Part shown: positions 30,022 through 40,420 of the stretch, in pieces
Layout: each line of letters starts with the position of its first letter
How positions within the stretch are numbered: position 1 is the first letter of the stretch
NCBI GenBank assembly: GCA_022925895.1
Contig: JAKSYS010000102.1
Coordinates: forward strand, 1 to 64,000
Origin: Fragilaria crotonensis
Lineage: Eukaryota > Bacillariophyta > Fragilariophyceae > Fragilariales > Fragilariaceae
Length of the DNA stretch: 64,000 nucleotides
Direction: 5' to 3'
Notes under the pieces: model-generated
Told to the model about the DNA's origin: nothing
The model's database searches: none
Seen by the model: the letters and a program-made list of their open reading frames with translations, nothing else
Program-made: the position numbers and the translations under genes

Positions 30022-30879
30022 TCAGAGACACCAAGCCATAAAGCCTTTGAAAAGAGTTCCATCTGGCTCCTCCTTTCCAAAGGGCACGTTGGAATCTTCT
30101 GTCGCAGCATGGGGAGACAACATCACACAGTTGCCAGTGTTTTCAGCAGCAGCATCCCAGACTCCACGCTGCACTTGTACCGGTGGTGGCTTCTCAGCCA
30201 CCAGCACGACCGCGGCTTTCTCACCTGGTAGTACCGCCTTCTCAACGACGGCCTTTTTCATTGCTGCAAGACACCAATAAATGTAATCGTCCCAATTTGT
30301 TCCAGATGGAAAGTTTCCATCTTTGTCAGGTGAGTTTGATGCGGTGACAATGGCGGTCAGCTTTTTCCAGTTGCAAAGAACATCCTTTGCCGCCCGTAGA
30401 AGTGTCCTCCCTATAACATTGCTGATAGATGACGCTCGTCCCACTGACTTGCTCATAAGTAGCGACTTCTCAATGGATCCCTTGCCAACAAAAACGTTCG
30501 TTTCTTGTCCCATTTCGTGCAAAATTGGGATCATTGTTAGCAACATCTCTGGCGCGTTGGGAGATCCTCCAGGTTGTATCTCAACGGACAACGCATTAAA
30601 CAAACCGTGGAACTTGTTAAGACCATGAAGAAATTGGTCAACATAGCACTTAATCTCTGGGTCATTGTCAATGTTACCAAAGCAAAGGTTTGCCATAAAC
30701 TTTGCCTGATCTATTTCGGTCATCGTCTTAGCACCGCAACTGATTGACGGCAAATCATAACATGCATATGCAATCAATGCCTGGATCTCAGTAAGGAGCT
30801 TTGCTGCAACATTGGTCTTTGTCCTTGGTGACTTGCTTGCACTAGTCTTCCTAGTAGTTCCTGATTTGGGTACTGCCAT
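30022..30879 (-). CDS. Hypothetical 285-aa protein
   Basis: Start chosen at the ATG at 30879 (M-A-V-P-K-S-G-T-T-R-K), which gives a basic N-terminus; the open frame continues upstream to 31026. The middle is a compact alpha-helical-looking region (N-V-A-A-K-L-L-T-E-I-Q-A-L-I, C-Y-V-D-Q-F-L-H-G-L-N-K-F-H). The C-terminal third is Pro/Val/Glu-rich. No domain recognised and no signal peptide. It is the longest clean frame in the AT-rich block. It may form one gene with the coiled-coil and zinc pieces downstream on the same strand. Confidence 0.5.
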   Translation of the reverse strand: MAVPKSGTTRKTSASKSPRTKTNVAAKLLTEIQALIAYACYDLPSISCGAKTMTEIDQAKFMANLCFGNIDNDPEIKCYVDQFLHGLNKFHGLFNALSVEIQPGGSPNAPEMLLTMIPILHEMGQETNVFVGKGSIEKSLLMSKSVGRASSISNVIGRTLLRAAKDVLCNWKKLTAIVTASNSPDKDGNFPSGTNWDDYIYWCLAAMKKAVVEKAVLPGEKAAVVLVAEKPPPVQVQRGVWDAAAENTGNCVMLSPHAATEDSNVPFGKEEPDGTLFKGFMAWCL

Positions 30880-31026
30880 GTTTTGAATTGGAGTTTGGAG
30901 TACAATGGAAATAGAGACAGCAACAACTGGAATTGAAGCATGCGAGGCTTTCTTGTTTTTGTACTGTTTCCACGCGAATCGACGAGGGACGTATCTTCGG
31001 AAGTAATTGACATACGTGGTCTTCAT

Positions 31027-31531
31027 GATTGTTTATACTATATGATGTGGTTTGCTTTGCAAATGGTGTCGTCACGTAAGCATTTGCTTTTACAAAACGT
31101 CACACAAACCACGATGTCGGCTATGTTTCGTTCGTAATTTGTCAAATCCCGTAAGCATTGGCCTAAGCATTGGCCTTATTGACTTCGGACACTGCAACAA
31201 ACAACCATGACATCGCACGGCTAATAATTAGTATGGGCTCGTAGCCTGCTGAATGAAAAAAGTATATATATATATATAAAAATCTATAAATATGAGATAA
31301 ACAGCCTGCGCGTTGGAGTAAACTACGGTAGAAACAAAAAAAAAGATTTCGTAATATTTCTGGACTCCACGTGTCACTCTTGTTCACATTGTGGATTGTG
31401 GCGCACGAAGGATCATAACTCTGACGTCATGCGTGAAGCAAAAAGGCAAGCCTCGGACTCGGATCTTCGGCAACAGATTCTGTGTTGATGACGACGCAGC
31501 AACTCACATCAACGAGGACGGCAACAAAACA
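31027..31531. other. Intergenic stretch with TA microsatellite
   Basis: No gene seen. It contains a short TA run at about 31262-31279 and AT-rich flanks. The last 100 bases are more GC-rich and lead to the outer edge of the inverted repeat. Confidence 0.5.
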
Positions 31532-31846
31532 TGTCGGTACTGTATGACAGACTTTTAGTACCGATCCTACGTAGTTTACTGTTTAGATTGTACAGTGCTA
31601 CAATACACATTAGGCTAGTAAACAGTATACGTCGTATCGTTACTGTTGTACGGGAATCATATCCCACTCAGAAATTGCAACGATCGTTTTCATGTCGTTC
31701 GTCATGAAAACGACCATTTTCTCGCCCAACGCTCGGCCTTGCACGCTCTCTTCAGACGTGCACCATCCCGGATGTGCACCATCCCAGACGTGCACCGTTT
31801 CTTTTGTGTTCCTGAGTGTTCCTCAGAAACACTCATCAAAAGAAGC

Positions 31847-31866
31847 TGATCATCAATTGATGATCA
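31847..31866. repeat. 20-bp perfect palindrome in the family X leader
   Basis: TGATCATCAATTGATGATCA. The equivalent place in the right copy (about 50643-50666) has a different sequence, arms GTTGATCAC and GTGATCAAC with a 6-base loop. A T-A pair in one is a C-G pair in the other, so the pairing is kept while the bases change. Possibly an RNA hairpin or a protein site in the LTR. Confidence 0.7.
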
Positions 31867-31999
31867 ACAATTTTCTCACAAAACTTGTCTACCACTGTAA
31901 ATATATTTAGCCGGCCCCCGATTTTTAATAATGTACAATTTTTGTAGCAGCGTAACTGACCATGACAACTTTTTACCCGCCGTCATCATGGTTCAGTCC

Positions 32000-32470
32000 C
32001 CTGTAGCGATAGCCAGTGTACTAGTACCCACTTGGCTACCGACGTCACCGTAGGACTCCACCCACGTCCACATACTGTAATGTCACCTACGCGCAACGTA
32101 GCACCATCTACTTGCATCGTACCTACAGATACTAGCACAGTCGCTTTGCCTACTAGCACTGTGTCTTCGTCTACATGTACTGTTGTTACGCCTAGTCACA
32201 CCGTAGCTCAGTATACCCGTCCCGTAGACACCCACGCGTATACCGTCGCGTCTGCTACTAGCACTCCCGCTTCCTCTGCCGCTACCGTAGCATCCAGTAG
32301 TCCTGAAACCGTAGCACCGGCCAATGTTCGTACTGTAGCGACCGATACCGTCACCGTGACGTCACCACCTGCCTGCGACCCCGGTCTGGCGTGTGCCCGA
32401 TTTAACCATGGTCTGGCCTCCACTCCGCGCTCGCACGCAGAATCTATCATGGTTCACTCGCCTAGAATCA
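32000..32470 (+). repeat. Low-complexity Thr/Val/Ser-coding leader of family X
   Basis: Degenerate short-period sequence built of ACTAGCAC, GTAGCACC and CTACATGTACTGT-like words. The plus strand reads as a Thr/Ser/Val-rich 147-codon frame (32032-32475), e.g. S-T-C-T-V-V-T-P-S-H-T-V-A. The mirrored region lies at 50100-50540. It may be LTR or leader; I do not claim a protein. Confidence 0.4.
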
Positions 32471-32792
32471 ACTGACTTAGGCAGGCGTCCTCTGCCCTTT
32501 CTAACTCTGATACCTTCAGGTTAGTTAGGCTCAGGAATTCAGTTATGCTTCCATCTAAACTGTCAGATCTAAAGCAACTGAAAACAAAAGAATGTTTCAA
32601 CAGAGCTCCCCCAGATTCAAAGTGCACACAAATATTTAAGAACTTAGTTAGCAGCCCCAGCCCCTACAGCAGCATCATTTCAGCCCCAACCACCATGCCC
32701 ACCATTGCTTCAACCTTACAAAAGCCGACAAGAAGTCGAAGAATAAGGACTCGTCCCCCTTTCTTGCCTCCAAAACGGAGCCTCCAGTCGTC

Positions 32793-33524
32793 ATGAGCGC
32801 AGATGTCAACATTCCTGCCAATACTCCCACCCATCCCACCCTTTATCTCACCCGCTCTAAGAGAGCTAAAACATTAAGCAACACTAACACTAACATTAAG
32901 CAGAAGCGCTACGTCAACACTAGCGCCAAGGGCACCACCGAAACCGACAACGATGAAGCGGCACTTATCGCCGAGGCCATCGAACGCGCCAACTCCGAGC
33001 GCAATGCACCTTCCCGGGCCACCAGAAACCGTCAACCAGCTGCGTCCATCTCCCAGGGCATCCATACAACCCCCATTGAGCGCAACAAAACATTCAGGGC
33101 TACCTATTCCGACGACGACGACAACCATGAAGCGGCTAGCAACGCCGAGGCCATCAACAGCGCAACTGCAGAGCGCTCTACTACTCATAAACTTGTGAGA
33201 ATCAAGCAGGAGTACATCCCAGACGTTGTAAACACTCACCATTCCACCCCTGCGCGCAGCCACCAACCCCAGACAGGCTTATTCGACGAAAGCGACGTCG
33301 ACGACGACAATAAAGACGGCGATTACAGTATTCGGAGCGACGAAGATCAAAAAATTCCCGCCTCGGCCCGCTCAAAATCCACCAGGAGGCGACAATTCGA
33401 TGACACAGACGTCCCTGCTTCTTCCCCTGATGTTTCCCCTGCAAAAAGGATGCGTTTTCAGACGCAAAAACAGCCAGAGATTCGTTACAAAACCCGCCAA
33501 TATGTTCGTGAAAGTGGAACGTAA
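32793..33524 (+). CDS. Family X upstream ORF A, acidic/basic protein (left copy)
   Basis: 243 codons from an ATG. Two similar units (D-E-A-A-L-I-A-E-A-I-E-R-A-N-S-E-R and H-E-A-A-S-N-A-E-A-I-N-S-A-T-A-E-R) are followed by an acidic stretch (D-E-S-D-V-D-D-D-N-K-D) and a basic nuclear-signal-like patch (P-A-K-R-M-R-F-Q). Looks disordered; no domain recognised. The right copy has a longer, 415-codon frame at 48484-49731. Part of a mobile element by its position upstream of Gag. Confidence 0.5.
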   Translation: MSADVNIPANTPTHPTLYLTRSKRAKTLSNTNTNIKQKRYVNTSAKGTTETDNDEAALIAEAIERANSERNAPSRATRNRQPAASISQGIHTTPIERNKTFRATYSDDDDNHEAASNAEAINSATAERSTTHKLVRIKQEYIPDVVNTHHSTPARSHQPQTGLFDESDVDDDNKDGDYSIRSDEDQKIPASARSKSTRRRQFDDTDVPASSPDVSPAKRMRFQTQKQPEIRYKTRQYVRESGT

Positions 33525-34398
33525 CAAATCAATTACGTGGGACCTGCGGCGACTCGCACGACAAAAAGTAAAGTCAATAACTCCTCCGGCGTTCCAAGAC
33601 CTCAAAAACAAGCTATCACTTACCGAAATCGGAGCGACCAACCCAGAGATATCGCTGCCCCAAGCGACACCATTGCGGACCCCCAATTCCCAATTTCCGA
33701 CCACGACCATGATCGTGGTGATTCGCACCATCAGCTCCCAAGAGTCCTGGACTTAGGACATATTGGACCTCCACGCCGAACAGCCAATGACATTTCTACA
33801 ATGATCGTACAGATTTCTTTCAGTAGTGCGGCTGCGACATTTGGCAGCCCGTCCGTCCATATTTTTCCCCATAACGCAAACGTCATCTTGCGTCCGACCG
33901 GTTTTGAGATTCTACCCACTCCTATCCGTCCGCGCGCGCCAACCCCGCCTTCCGAAAGGACTGACGCGTCTGACGATGTTCCAGCTTGATCCACGACCAA
34001 CATTTATCGCGATGACGATATGGATGACAATGATGACGATGATAGTGACGTAGTTAATGCTTCAAGTGTCTTCTTCATCTACTGCCGTGTCCCAAACAAT
34101 TATGCCTTTCCGTTTGCGATCAGACGTTGCCCACCAAAGCACGAAAAGCTCCTGCTGACGTTGAAGTTGAAGAACAAAGCAACGGCGACAAAAAGGAATC
34201 TCAAAAACAACTTGGAGCACCCCCAATGGATCAAAACTCTACCTGCTCAGTCCCAGATTCCTCAGACAATGATGACAGCACAGACACCAGTTCATTTATC
34301 CCAGATTCCTTCACAGTCAAAACAATGGATTCCCTAACTCTCATGGACAGGATGACAACCAGAAAAACTACCAAAATGATATCAATGGGCCAATCACC

Positions 34399-34884
34399 AT
34401 GTGCAACCTTCCAACATGTGTTGATTCAAGCATCACAGCTGCAAGCTTCTGCCTACGTTATATTCAGTCAAATCCAGCCACCAAACAATGCATTCGCGAC
34501 TTGACGACCAAACATCTTTGCCACCTGATGTGCTATCTTTATCCCATTCTAATTGCTGGATCTGACAAAGACCCCAATCAAGAGGAATTCATTCAATGCA
34601 TCCAACACACTTTCAACAGAACTACCAATTTGGTCATGGACAATCTTTCTTCTGAGCACAGATCTCAACTCACCAATGGCACCCCATCATTATTTGTATC
34701 CCTTTTGAGTGACTATGAACCTGGATCCTTTGGACATGAATGCAGCCTATCCATCCTTTATGCCTTCAAAATGATGTACCTCATCCGCCTTTATATTCAG
34801 GGACAAACATCTTCATGCCCTCATCAACCGCCTGAACTTGCTGATATCATTCGCAATATCCCAACTTTTGCGACCGCTCTATGA
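34399..34884 (+). CDS. Family X upstream ORF B (left copy)
   Basis: 161 codons. A helical-looking protein with conserved Cys and His residues (M-C-N-L-P-T-C-V-D-S-S, L-C-H-L-M-C-Y-L-Y-P). Nearly the same sequence is found in the right copy at 40421-41158, which extends further upstream. It lies just before ORF C. Unrecognised. Confidence 0.5.
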   Translation: MCNLPTCVDSSITAASFCLRYIQSNPATKQCIRDLTTKHLCHLMCYLYPILIAGSDKDPNQEEFIQCIQHTFNRTTNLVMDNLSSEHRSQLTNGTPSLFVSLLSDYEPGSFGHECSLSILYAFKMMYLIRLYIQGQTSSCPHQPPELADIIRNIPTFATAL

Positions 34885-34953
34885 CTTTTCCCGAACCAAA
34901 GTAACTTCAGAGATGTCCCACAATTCATCATCAAATTCTTCCAAGATCAGCAA

Positions 34954-36075
34954 TTGACTCCCAGTCCCTATGATACCACTTTGGACAGCACCAGGACTTG
35001 CCATATTCAAACCCCTGCACATTTGGACTCTGCATATCTCATTGCATTCACTCATTCACCGCTTGTTAACGGTTTTGGAGAACCTACAACTGGAATATCT
35101 CCCTCTGCTTCCCATGTTGCCGGTGTCTTAATTTCTGCAACACTTTGCCAACATGCAATCCTGACTGCCAAACTCACAATTGGAGATGACCTATATTTGC
35201 AACCCTCAAACATCTACATTGGTTCCCTTCCTCCTGCTGACCTACTCCTTAATCACAATTGCTCAGCCTTCCCAATGGCCACATTACCAACACCTGAACA
35301 GTTATCAACCATGGAATCAAAAGCCACTGCCATTGCCGTCAATTTTGTCATCTGCCGTCCGCTCACTTCCAATGATCTTCAGAACTTCACCATCCCAACT
35401 GGAAACTGTGATTATGCAACCCTCAAGTCTTACTTTGACCCCATCAAGACAGATGTCATTAACCATTCCATTGATTTCCTGCCAGATCATGAATACACTA
35501 TGTTCAGAGTTGTCTCAAACATCAATGTCACTGACCCTCAATGTGTCCTACCTCAAACACCCTTGCCTACCAAAGTCCTTATCTTCCAAGGCAACACCCA
35601 AGAGCATCAGTCAACTCCTTCCTATACTTCAGGCTCCCCAACTGAGTTCCCTATTCCATTGCCAAGTGCTCATACTTTCCCTATCATTTACAACAAGGAG
35701 AACAAACCAATCATCTATCACCAACACAATGGGACCATCAAACCCTACACAACCACAACAGTCCAACAGCTTTTCAATGACCAAGCCTGCATTCCAATGA
35801 ACACCTGTTATGCTACCAATCCCTGGACTTGCCCCAACAATCCTAGCCAACTTTGGCGCCAACCAAACCCTGTTTATCATGTCATTGATGATCCCAAAAC
35901 CATTCCATTGTCTCTTGCAACTCGCCTCATCCAAGTGATTACTATGAAACGTGGATCCACCGATGTCTTTGGATCCTGGGCTCTTCCCCACCTTGAGAAT
36001 GCCCTCAGCAACCCGTTGTCTCAGATCACTCACAACCCATTTTCATATTACTGGCAACAACACAATCATCCTTAA
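34954..36075 (+). CDS. Family X upstream ORF C, conserved unknown 373-aa protein (left copy)
   Basis: 373 codons, intact from the ATG to TAA. Mixed alpha/beta-looking sequence without transmembrane segments or a signal peptide. Blocks conserved with the other copy include F-L-P-D-H-E-Y-T-M-F-R-V-V-S-N, P-L-P-T-K-V-L-I-F-Q-G-N-T and P-N-P-V-Y-H-V-I-D-D-P-K-T-I-P. No motif of a capsid, helicase, protease or methylase is seen. It lies about 0.6 kb upstream of Gag. The same-length frame on the other arm (39230-40351) is about 97% identical, suggesting a protein once kept under selection. Confidence 0.6.
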   Translation: MTPSPYDTTLDSTRTCHIQTPAHLDSAYLIAFTHSPLVNGFGEPTTGISPSASHVAGVLISATLCQHAILTAKLTIGDDLYLQPSNIYIGSLPPADLLLNHNCSAFPMATLPTPEQLSTMESKATAIAVNFVICRPLTSNDLQNFTIPTGNCDYATLKSYFDPIKTDVINHSIDFLPDHEYTMFRVVSNINVTDPQCVLPQTPLPTKVLIFQGNTQEHQSTPSYTSGSPTEFPIPLPSAHTFPIIYNKENKPIIYHQHNGTIKPYTTTTVQQLFNDQACIPMNTCYATNPWTCPNNPSQLWRQPNPVYHVIDDPKTIPLSLATRLIQVITMKRGSTDVFGSWALPHLENALSNPLSQITHNPFSYYWQQHNHP

Positions 36076-36710
36076 TTTCCATTCATCAAAGAGTCTGAAC
36101 CCAATATCTTGAGCAACCCCCCTGGTGAGTCTGGTGTGCACACTAGTCTCTTGAACAACCAGGTTACTACTTGCAACTTACCTGATCCTTCTTGCCTGTA
36201 CAGACACATTGGTGTAAATGCCACAAGAATGGACAGCAGTAATTGTAATGTAGTAAGATTTCAATTGGACAAACAAGAATCATCTTTTTGTGAACACACA
36301 GCCCTTATGGTTGTCCGCACCCGTAGATCATCTCTTCAAGAAGAAAATCCCCCTGAAATTGACCCAGAAACTGCAGATCCAGATACTTCTGATCATTCGT
36401 CCAAAACTGACATTTCCCGGCGCAAAACGCCAAATATTGATGCAAATCAGCCATCTTCCAACGTCCAAGCTCAAGAAATTGACACACCTGCTGAAAATCC
36501 CTTGAAACATTTGTCACGCACTGTAACACAAATTCTGTCACCAAAATCTGTGCAATCAGACACCCAAGTTGAAACATCCTCACCTAAGACACCCAAGCCA
36601 TCCAAACCTGCAGCAAAGGACAAGCAATCAGAACCTGCAAAGCATCCCACTTTTGCCTATCCTCCAATTTATCAAACATTCTTTACTGATGCTGACAATT
36701 CAATGCTTTC

Positions 36711-37565
36711 ATGGACAACCTCTGTATCATTTGCAACATCTCTCCCTGGACACGCCAAGTCTTTGATCTTTGGCCCAAACAGATTTCTTACTCCCATCCC
36801 TTCATTGGCACTGCAATTTACAATCTCAGTTTTACACATGTTTGTGACCCTTGCCAGAAACACATCATCAATGGTCCACCAGATGCCAGAACTGCAATCC
36901 TTACTCTCCGCCAATATTGTGCCCCGCTTACTCCAGATCATGTTGAACACACAAGAGAAGCCTTTTATTCAATCAAACAAGGTCACAATGAAGTTGCAAC
37001 CTCCTATTTGAACCGCATCCGAGTTTTGACGCGCGATTGCTACCACTCCGGCATTCCCAACACTGCCGCAGATCTTATTAAAAAAGCCATTCGCGGTGGA
37101 AGTAATCACCATTTTTATGCTGCCTCATACCAACGCTTTGATGCCGACCTCCGCAGAGCCAAACTCAACGATGAAGAATTGCCCGCTTTCTCCGAACTTG
37201 AAAGCCATCTTTTGAATATTGATGAATCCCGCGGCCTAACTTTGCCGTCACAAAATCAACGCAATTATAACCAACATGCCAATGCTTTCCGTCAACAATT
37301 CCATCGCCCTGCCCATCGCCCGACATTCCAAAAACAATTCACCCCGCGACAACATCAAGCTCTCAGCTCAATTCTGCGACCTTATACTCAACAAAACAGC
37401 AGGAGCAATCGGCCACCAATCAGACCCCAGAGCAACCAAAATCAGCATCCACACCGTCCGAACAATCACCAAAACAATTGTCGCAATCCTCCGCCACCAA
37501 GACCGAATCATGGCAACCAACCGCCCTTGCAACCAACTTCATCAAACTCTAGCAACCAACGTTGA
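36711..37565 (+). CDS. Family X Gag (left copy)
   Basis: Copia-type Gag. It contains a helical capsid-like region (Y-S-I-K-Q-G-H-N-E-V-A-T-S-Y-L-N-R-I-R, the usual UBN2-type pattern) and a Gln/Asn/Pro-rich tail. A CCHC zinc knuckle, C-N-N-C-G-R-T-G-H-Y-A-R-Q-C, follows at 37629-37670. The start shown is that of the open frame; the true N-terminus may lie in the overlapping frame at 36109-37011. Fossil part. Confidence 0.7.
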   Translation: MDNLCIICNISPWTRQVFDLWPKQISYSHPFIGTAIYNLSFTHVCDPCQKHIINGPPDARTAILTLRQYCAPLTPDHVEHTREAFYSIKQGHNEVATSYLNRIRVLTRDCYHSGIPNTAADLIKKAIRGGSNHHFYAASYQRFDADLRRAKLNDEELPAFSELESHLLNIDESRGLTLPSQNQRNYNQHANAFRQQFHRPAHRPTFQKQFTPRQHQALSSILRPYTQQNSRSNRPPIRPQSNQNQHPHRPNNHQNNCRNPPPPRPNHGNQPPLQPTSSNSSNQR

Positions 37566-37898
37566 CCGCAAAGCAATTCCACCCCATTTCGGCAAAATCC
37601 TTCACCCAATAATGCCACCAATATTGTTTGCAACAATTGTGGAAGAACTGGTCACTATGCAAGACAATGCCCAACTGCAACTAACAGACCCCACAACACA
37701 AACAACAGAAATGGAGGAAACCCAAGGTCACCAACCAACAATGAGAACACTGCTCCTAGAAATCAAAGAGCTTATTTTGTCACTGATTCATCTTCACCTC
37801 ATGCTGAAACAACTCATTACCATCAAGCCTTCCTTGCTTCATCAAACAACAACCCTGTTTTCAACAATGGCCCACCAACAATCTGGCCTGACACCAAC

Positions 37899-38611
37899 TT
37901 GCCCCAAATGGAAATCAACCCATCACTGACTGACAATGATTTTGTACCTACCATGTCACATTCACCTCCCAACACTGATGCAACTGAATACTTTCCAGAT
38001 GATCCCATGTCTGCATATCAACGCTTTGGACCGCCACATCTTGATAATTGGCTCCCTGACAGTGGTGCCACAAGTCACTACACTCCTGTTTTCAGTGATC
38101 TGCATGATGTTGAACCCTGCCATGTACCTGTTTCCCTTGCTGATGGAACCACCAAGATATCCACTTTCAAAGGCACAACTGACTGTTTCTTCACAACTAC
38201 AGAAGGACAGAAAGCTATCCTTGGTCTTGCTGATGTTTACTACATTGAAGGTCTTAGCCACCGTCTGCTTTCCCTGACTGCCATCTCTGCCACCCAAAAC
38301 TTCACAGTCATCATCCAAAACAGAGCAACCACAATCCGTTTTCCCAACAACTCAACATACACATGGCCAACCATCCTACAAGAACTACCCTCTGAACAAG
38401 CTTTCTCTATGATTTCTCAACCCAACACAACTTCTGGTGACACTTCAGACTTACCTGCCATCACTTTTGAGCAACACTTGGACACTTCAACCAATCCAAA
38501 CCCAGAACAACCCACTGCCACCTTGCCACTTGAGATCACATCCCGTCGCCTTGCACACCGTTATTTCCGCAATCATATGACTGGATCAATTCACCATGTT
38601 TGGAATGATCA
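37899..38611 (+). CDS. Family X protease and start of pre-integrase domain (left copy)
   Basis: The copia protease active site L-P-D-S-G-A-T-S-H-Y-T-P lies near 38052-38087, followed by V-S-L-A-D-G-T and G-L-S-H-R-L-L-S-L-T-A (the flap and L-L-S motifs of copia proteases). Then comes the first half of a GAG-pre-integrase motif, L-A-H-R-Y-F-R-N-H. It ends where the inverted copy begins. Fossil part. Confidence 0.75.
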
Positions 38612-39229
38612 CATGTCAGCATCAGTAAAGAATGTTTGATAAATTGGAGGATAGGCAAAAGTTGGATGCTTTGCAGGTTCTGATTGCTTGTCCTTTGCTG
38701 CAGGTTTGGATGGCTAGGGTGTCTTAGGTGAGGATGTTTCAACTTGGGTGTCTGATTGCACAGATTTTGGTGACAGAATTTGTGTTACAGTGCGTGACAA
38801 ACGTTTCAAGGGATTTTCAGCAGGTGTGTCAATTTCTTGAGCTTGGACGTTGGAAGATGGCTGATTTGCATCAATATTTGGCGTTTTGCGCCGGGAAATG
38901 TCAGTTTTGGGCGAATGATCAGAGTATCTGGATCTGCAGTTTCTGGGTCAATTTCAGGGATTTTCTTCTTGAAGAGATGATCTACGGTGCGGACAACCAT
39001 AAGGGCTGTGTGTTCACAAAAGATGATTCTTGTTTGTCAATTGAAATCTTACTACATTACAATTACTGCTGTCCATTCTTGTAGCATTTACACCAATGTG
39101 TCTGTACAGGCAAGAAGGATCAGGTAAGTTGCAAGTAGTAACCTGGTTGTTCAAGAGACTAGTGTGCACACCAGACTCACCAGGGGGGTTGCTCAAGATA
39201 TTGGGTTCAGACTCTTTGATGAATGGAAA

Positions 39230-40351
39230 TTAAGGATGATTGTGTTGTTGCCAGTAATATGAAAATGGGTTGTGAGTGATCTGAGACAACGGGTTGCTGA
39301 GGGCATTCTCAAGGTGTGGGAGAGCCCAGGATCCATAGACATTGGTGGATCCACGTTTCATAGTAATCACTTGGATGAGGCGAGTTGCAAGAGACAATGG
39401 AATGGTTTTGGGATCATCAATGACATGATAAACAGGGTTTGGTTGGCGCCAAAGTTGGCTAGGATTGTTGGGACAAGTCCAGGGATTGGTAGCATAACAG
39501 GTGTTCATTGGAATGCAGGCTTGGTCATTGAAAAGCTGTTGGACTGTTGTGGTTGTGTAGGGTTTGATGGTCCCATTGTGTTGGTGATAGATGATTGGTT
39601 TGTTCTCCTTGTTGTAAATGATAGGGAAAGTATGAGCACTTGGCAATGGAATAGGGAACTCAGTTGGGGAGCCTGAAGTATAGGAAGGAGTTGACTGATG
39701 CTCTTGGGTGTTGCCTTGGAAGATAAGGACTTTGGTAGGCAAGGGTGTTTGAGGTAGGACACATTGAGGGTCAGTGACATTGATGTTTGAGACAACTCTG
39801 AACATGGTATACTCATGATCTGGCAGGAAATCAATGGAATGGTTGATGGTATCTGTCTTGATGGGGTCAAAGTAAGACTTGAGGGTTGCATAATCACAGT
39901 TTCCAATTGGGATGGTGAAGTTCTGAAGATCATTGGAAGTGAGTGGATGGCAGATGACAAAATTGACGGCAATAGCAGTGGCTTTTGAGTCCATGATTGA
40001 TAACTGTTCAGGTGTGGGTAATGTGGCCATTGGGAAGGCTGAGCAATTGTGATTCATGAGAAGATCAACAGGAGGGAGGGAACCAATGTAGATGTTTGAG
40101 GGTTGCAAATATAGGTCATCTCCAGTTGTGAGTTTGGCAGTCAGGATCGCATGTTGGCAAAGTGTTGCAGAAATTAAGACACGGGCAACATGGGAAGCAG
40201 AGGGAGATATTCCAGTTGTAGGTTCTCCAAAACCGTTAACAAGCAGTGAATGAGTGAATGCAATGAGGTATGCAGAGTCCAAATGTGCAGGGGTTTGAAT
40301 ATGGCAAGTCCTGGTGCTGTCCAAAGTGGTATCATAGGGACTGGGAGTCAA
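39230..40351 (-). CDS. Family X ORF C (right copy)
   Basis: 373 codons, intact, same start and stop context as 34954-36075 and about 97% identical at protein level. Because both copies remain fully open despite a dozen replacements, most differences are tolerated substitutions and not decay. Function unknown. Confidence 0.6.
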   Translation of the reverse strand: MTPSPYDTTLDSTRTCHIQTPAHLDSAYLIAFTHSLLVNGFGEPTTGISPSASHVARVLISATLCQHAILTAKLTTGDDLYLQPSNIYIGSLPPVDLLMNHNCSAFPMATLPTPEQLSIMDSKATAIAVNFVICHPLTSNDLQNFTIPIGNCDYATLKSYFDPIKTDTINHSIDFLPDHEYTMFRVVSNINVTDPQCVLPQTPLPTKVLIFQGNTQEHQSTPSYTSGSPTEFPIPLPSAHTFPIIYNKENKPIIYHQHNGTIKPYTTTTVQQLFNDQACIPMNTCYATNPWTCPNNPSQLWRQPNPVYHVIDDPKTIPLSLATRLIQVITMKRGSTNVYGSWALPHLENALSNPLSQITHNPFSYYWQQHNHP

Positions 40352-40420
40352 TTGCTGATCTTGGAAGAATTTGATGATGAATCGTGGGACATCTCTGAAG
40401 TTACTTTGGTTCGGGAAAAG

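Larger units (their letters stand above)
31532..38611 (+). mobile_element. Family X copia-like element, left (plus-strand) copy
   Basis: Parts in order: a candidate LTR/leader (about 31532-32520) with a perfect 20-bp palindrome at 31847-31866; several unrecognised ORFs (32793-36075); Gag with zinc knuckle (36711-37670); protease with D-S-G-A-T-S-H (38058 onward); and the first residues of a Gag-pre-integrase domain (L-A-H-R-Y-F-R-N-H). The element then stops at the inverted copy, with no RT or RNase H. Roughly four to six breaks in the coding part. It is copia-type by protease and pre-integrase motifs. Bases 31532-36697 are repeated in inverse orientation at 38612-51011. Confidence 0.65.

Noticed and set aside
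32505-32515. CTCTGATACC-like word as a primer-binding site for family X
   Set aside because: It reads in the sense orientation of a tRNA 3' end and not its complement, and no LTR end could be placed next to it.
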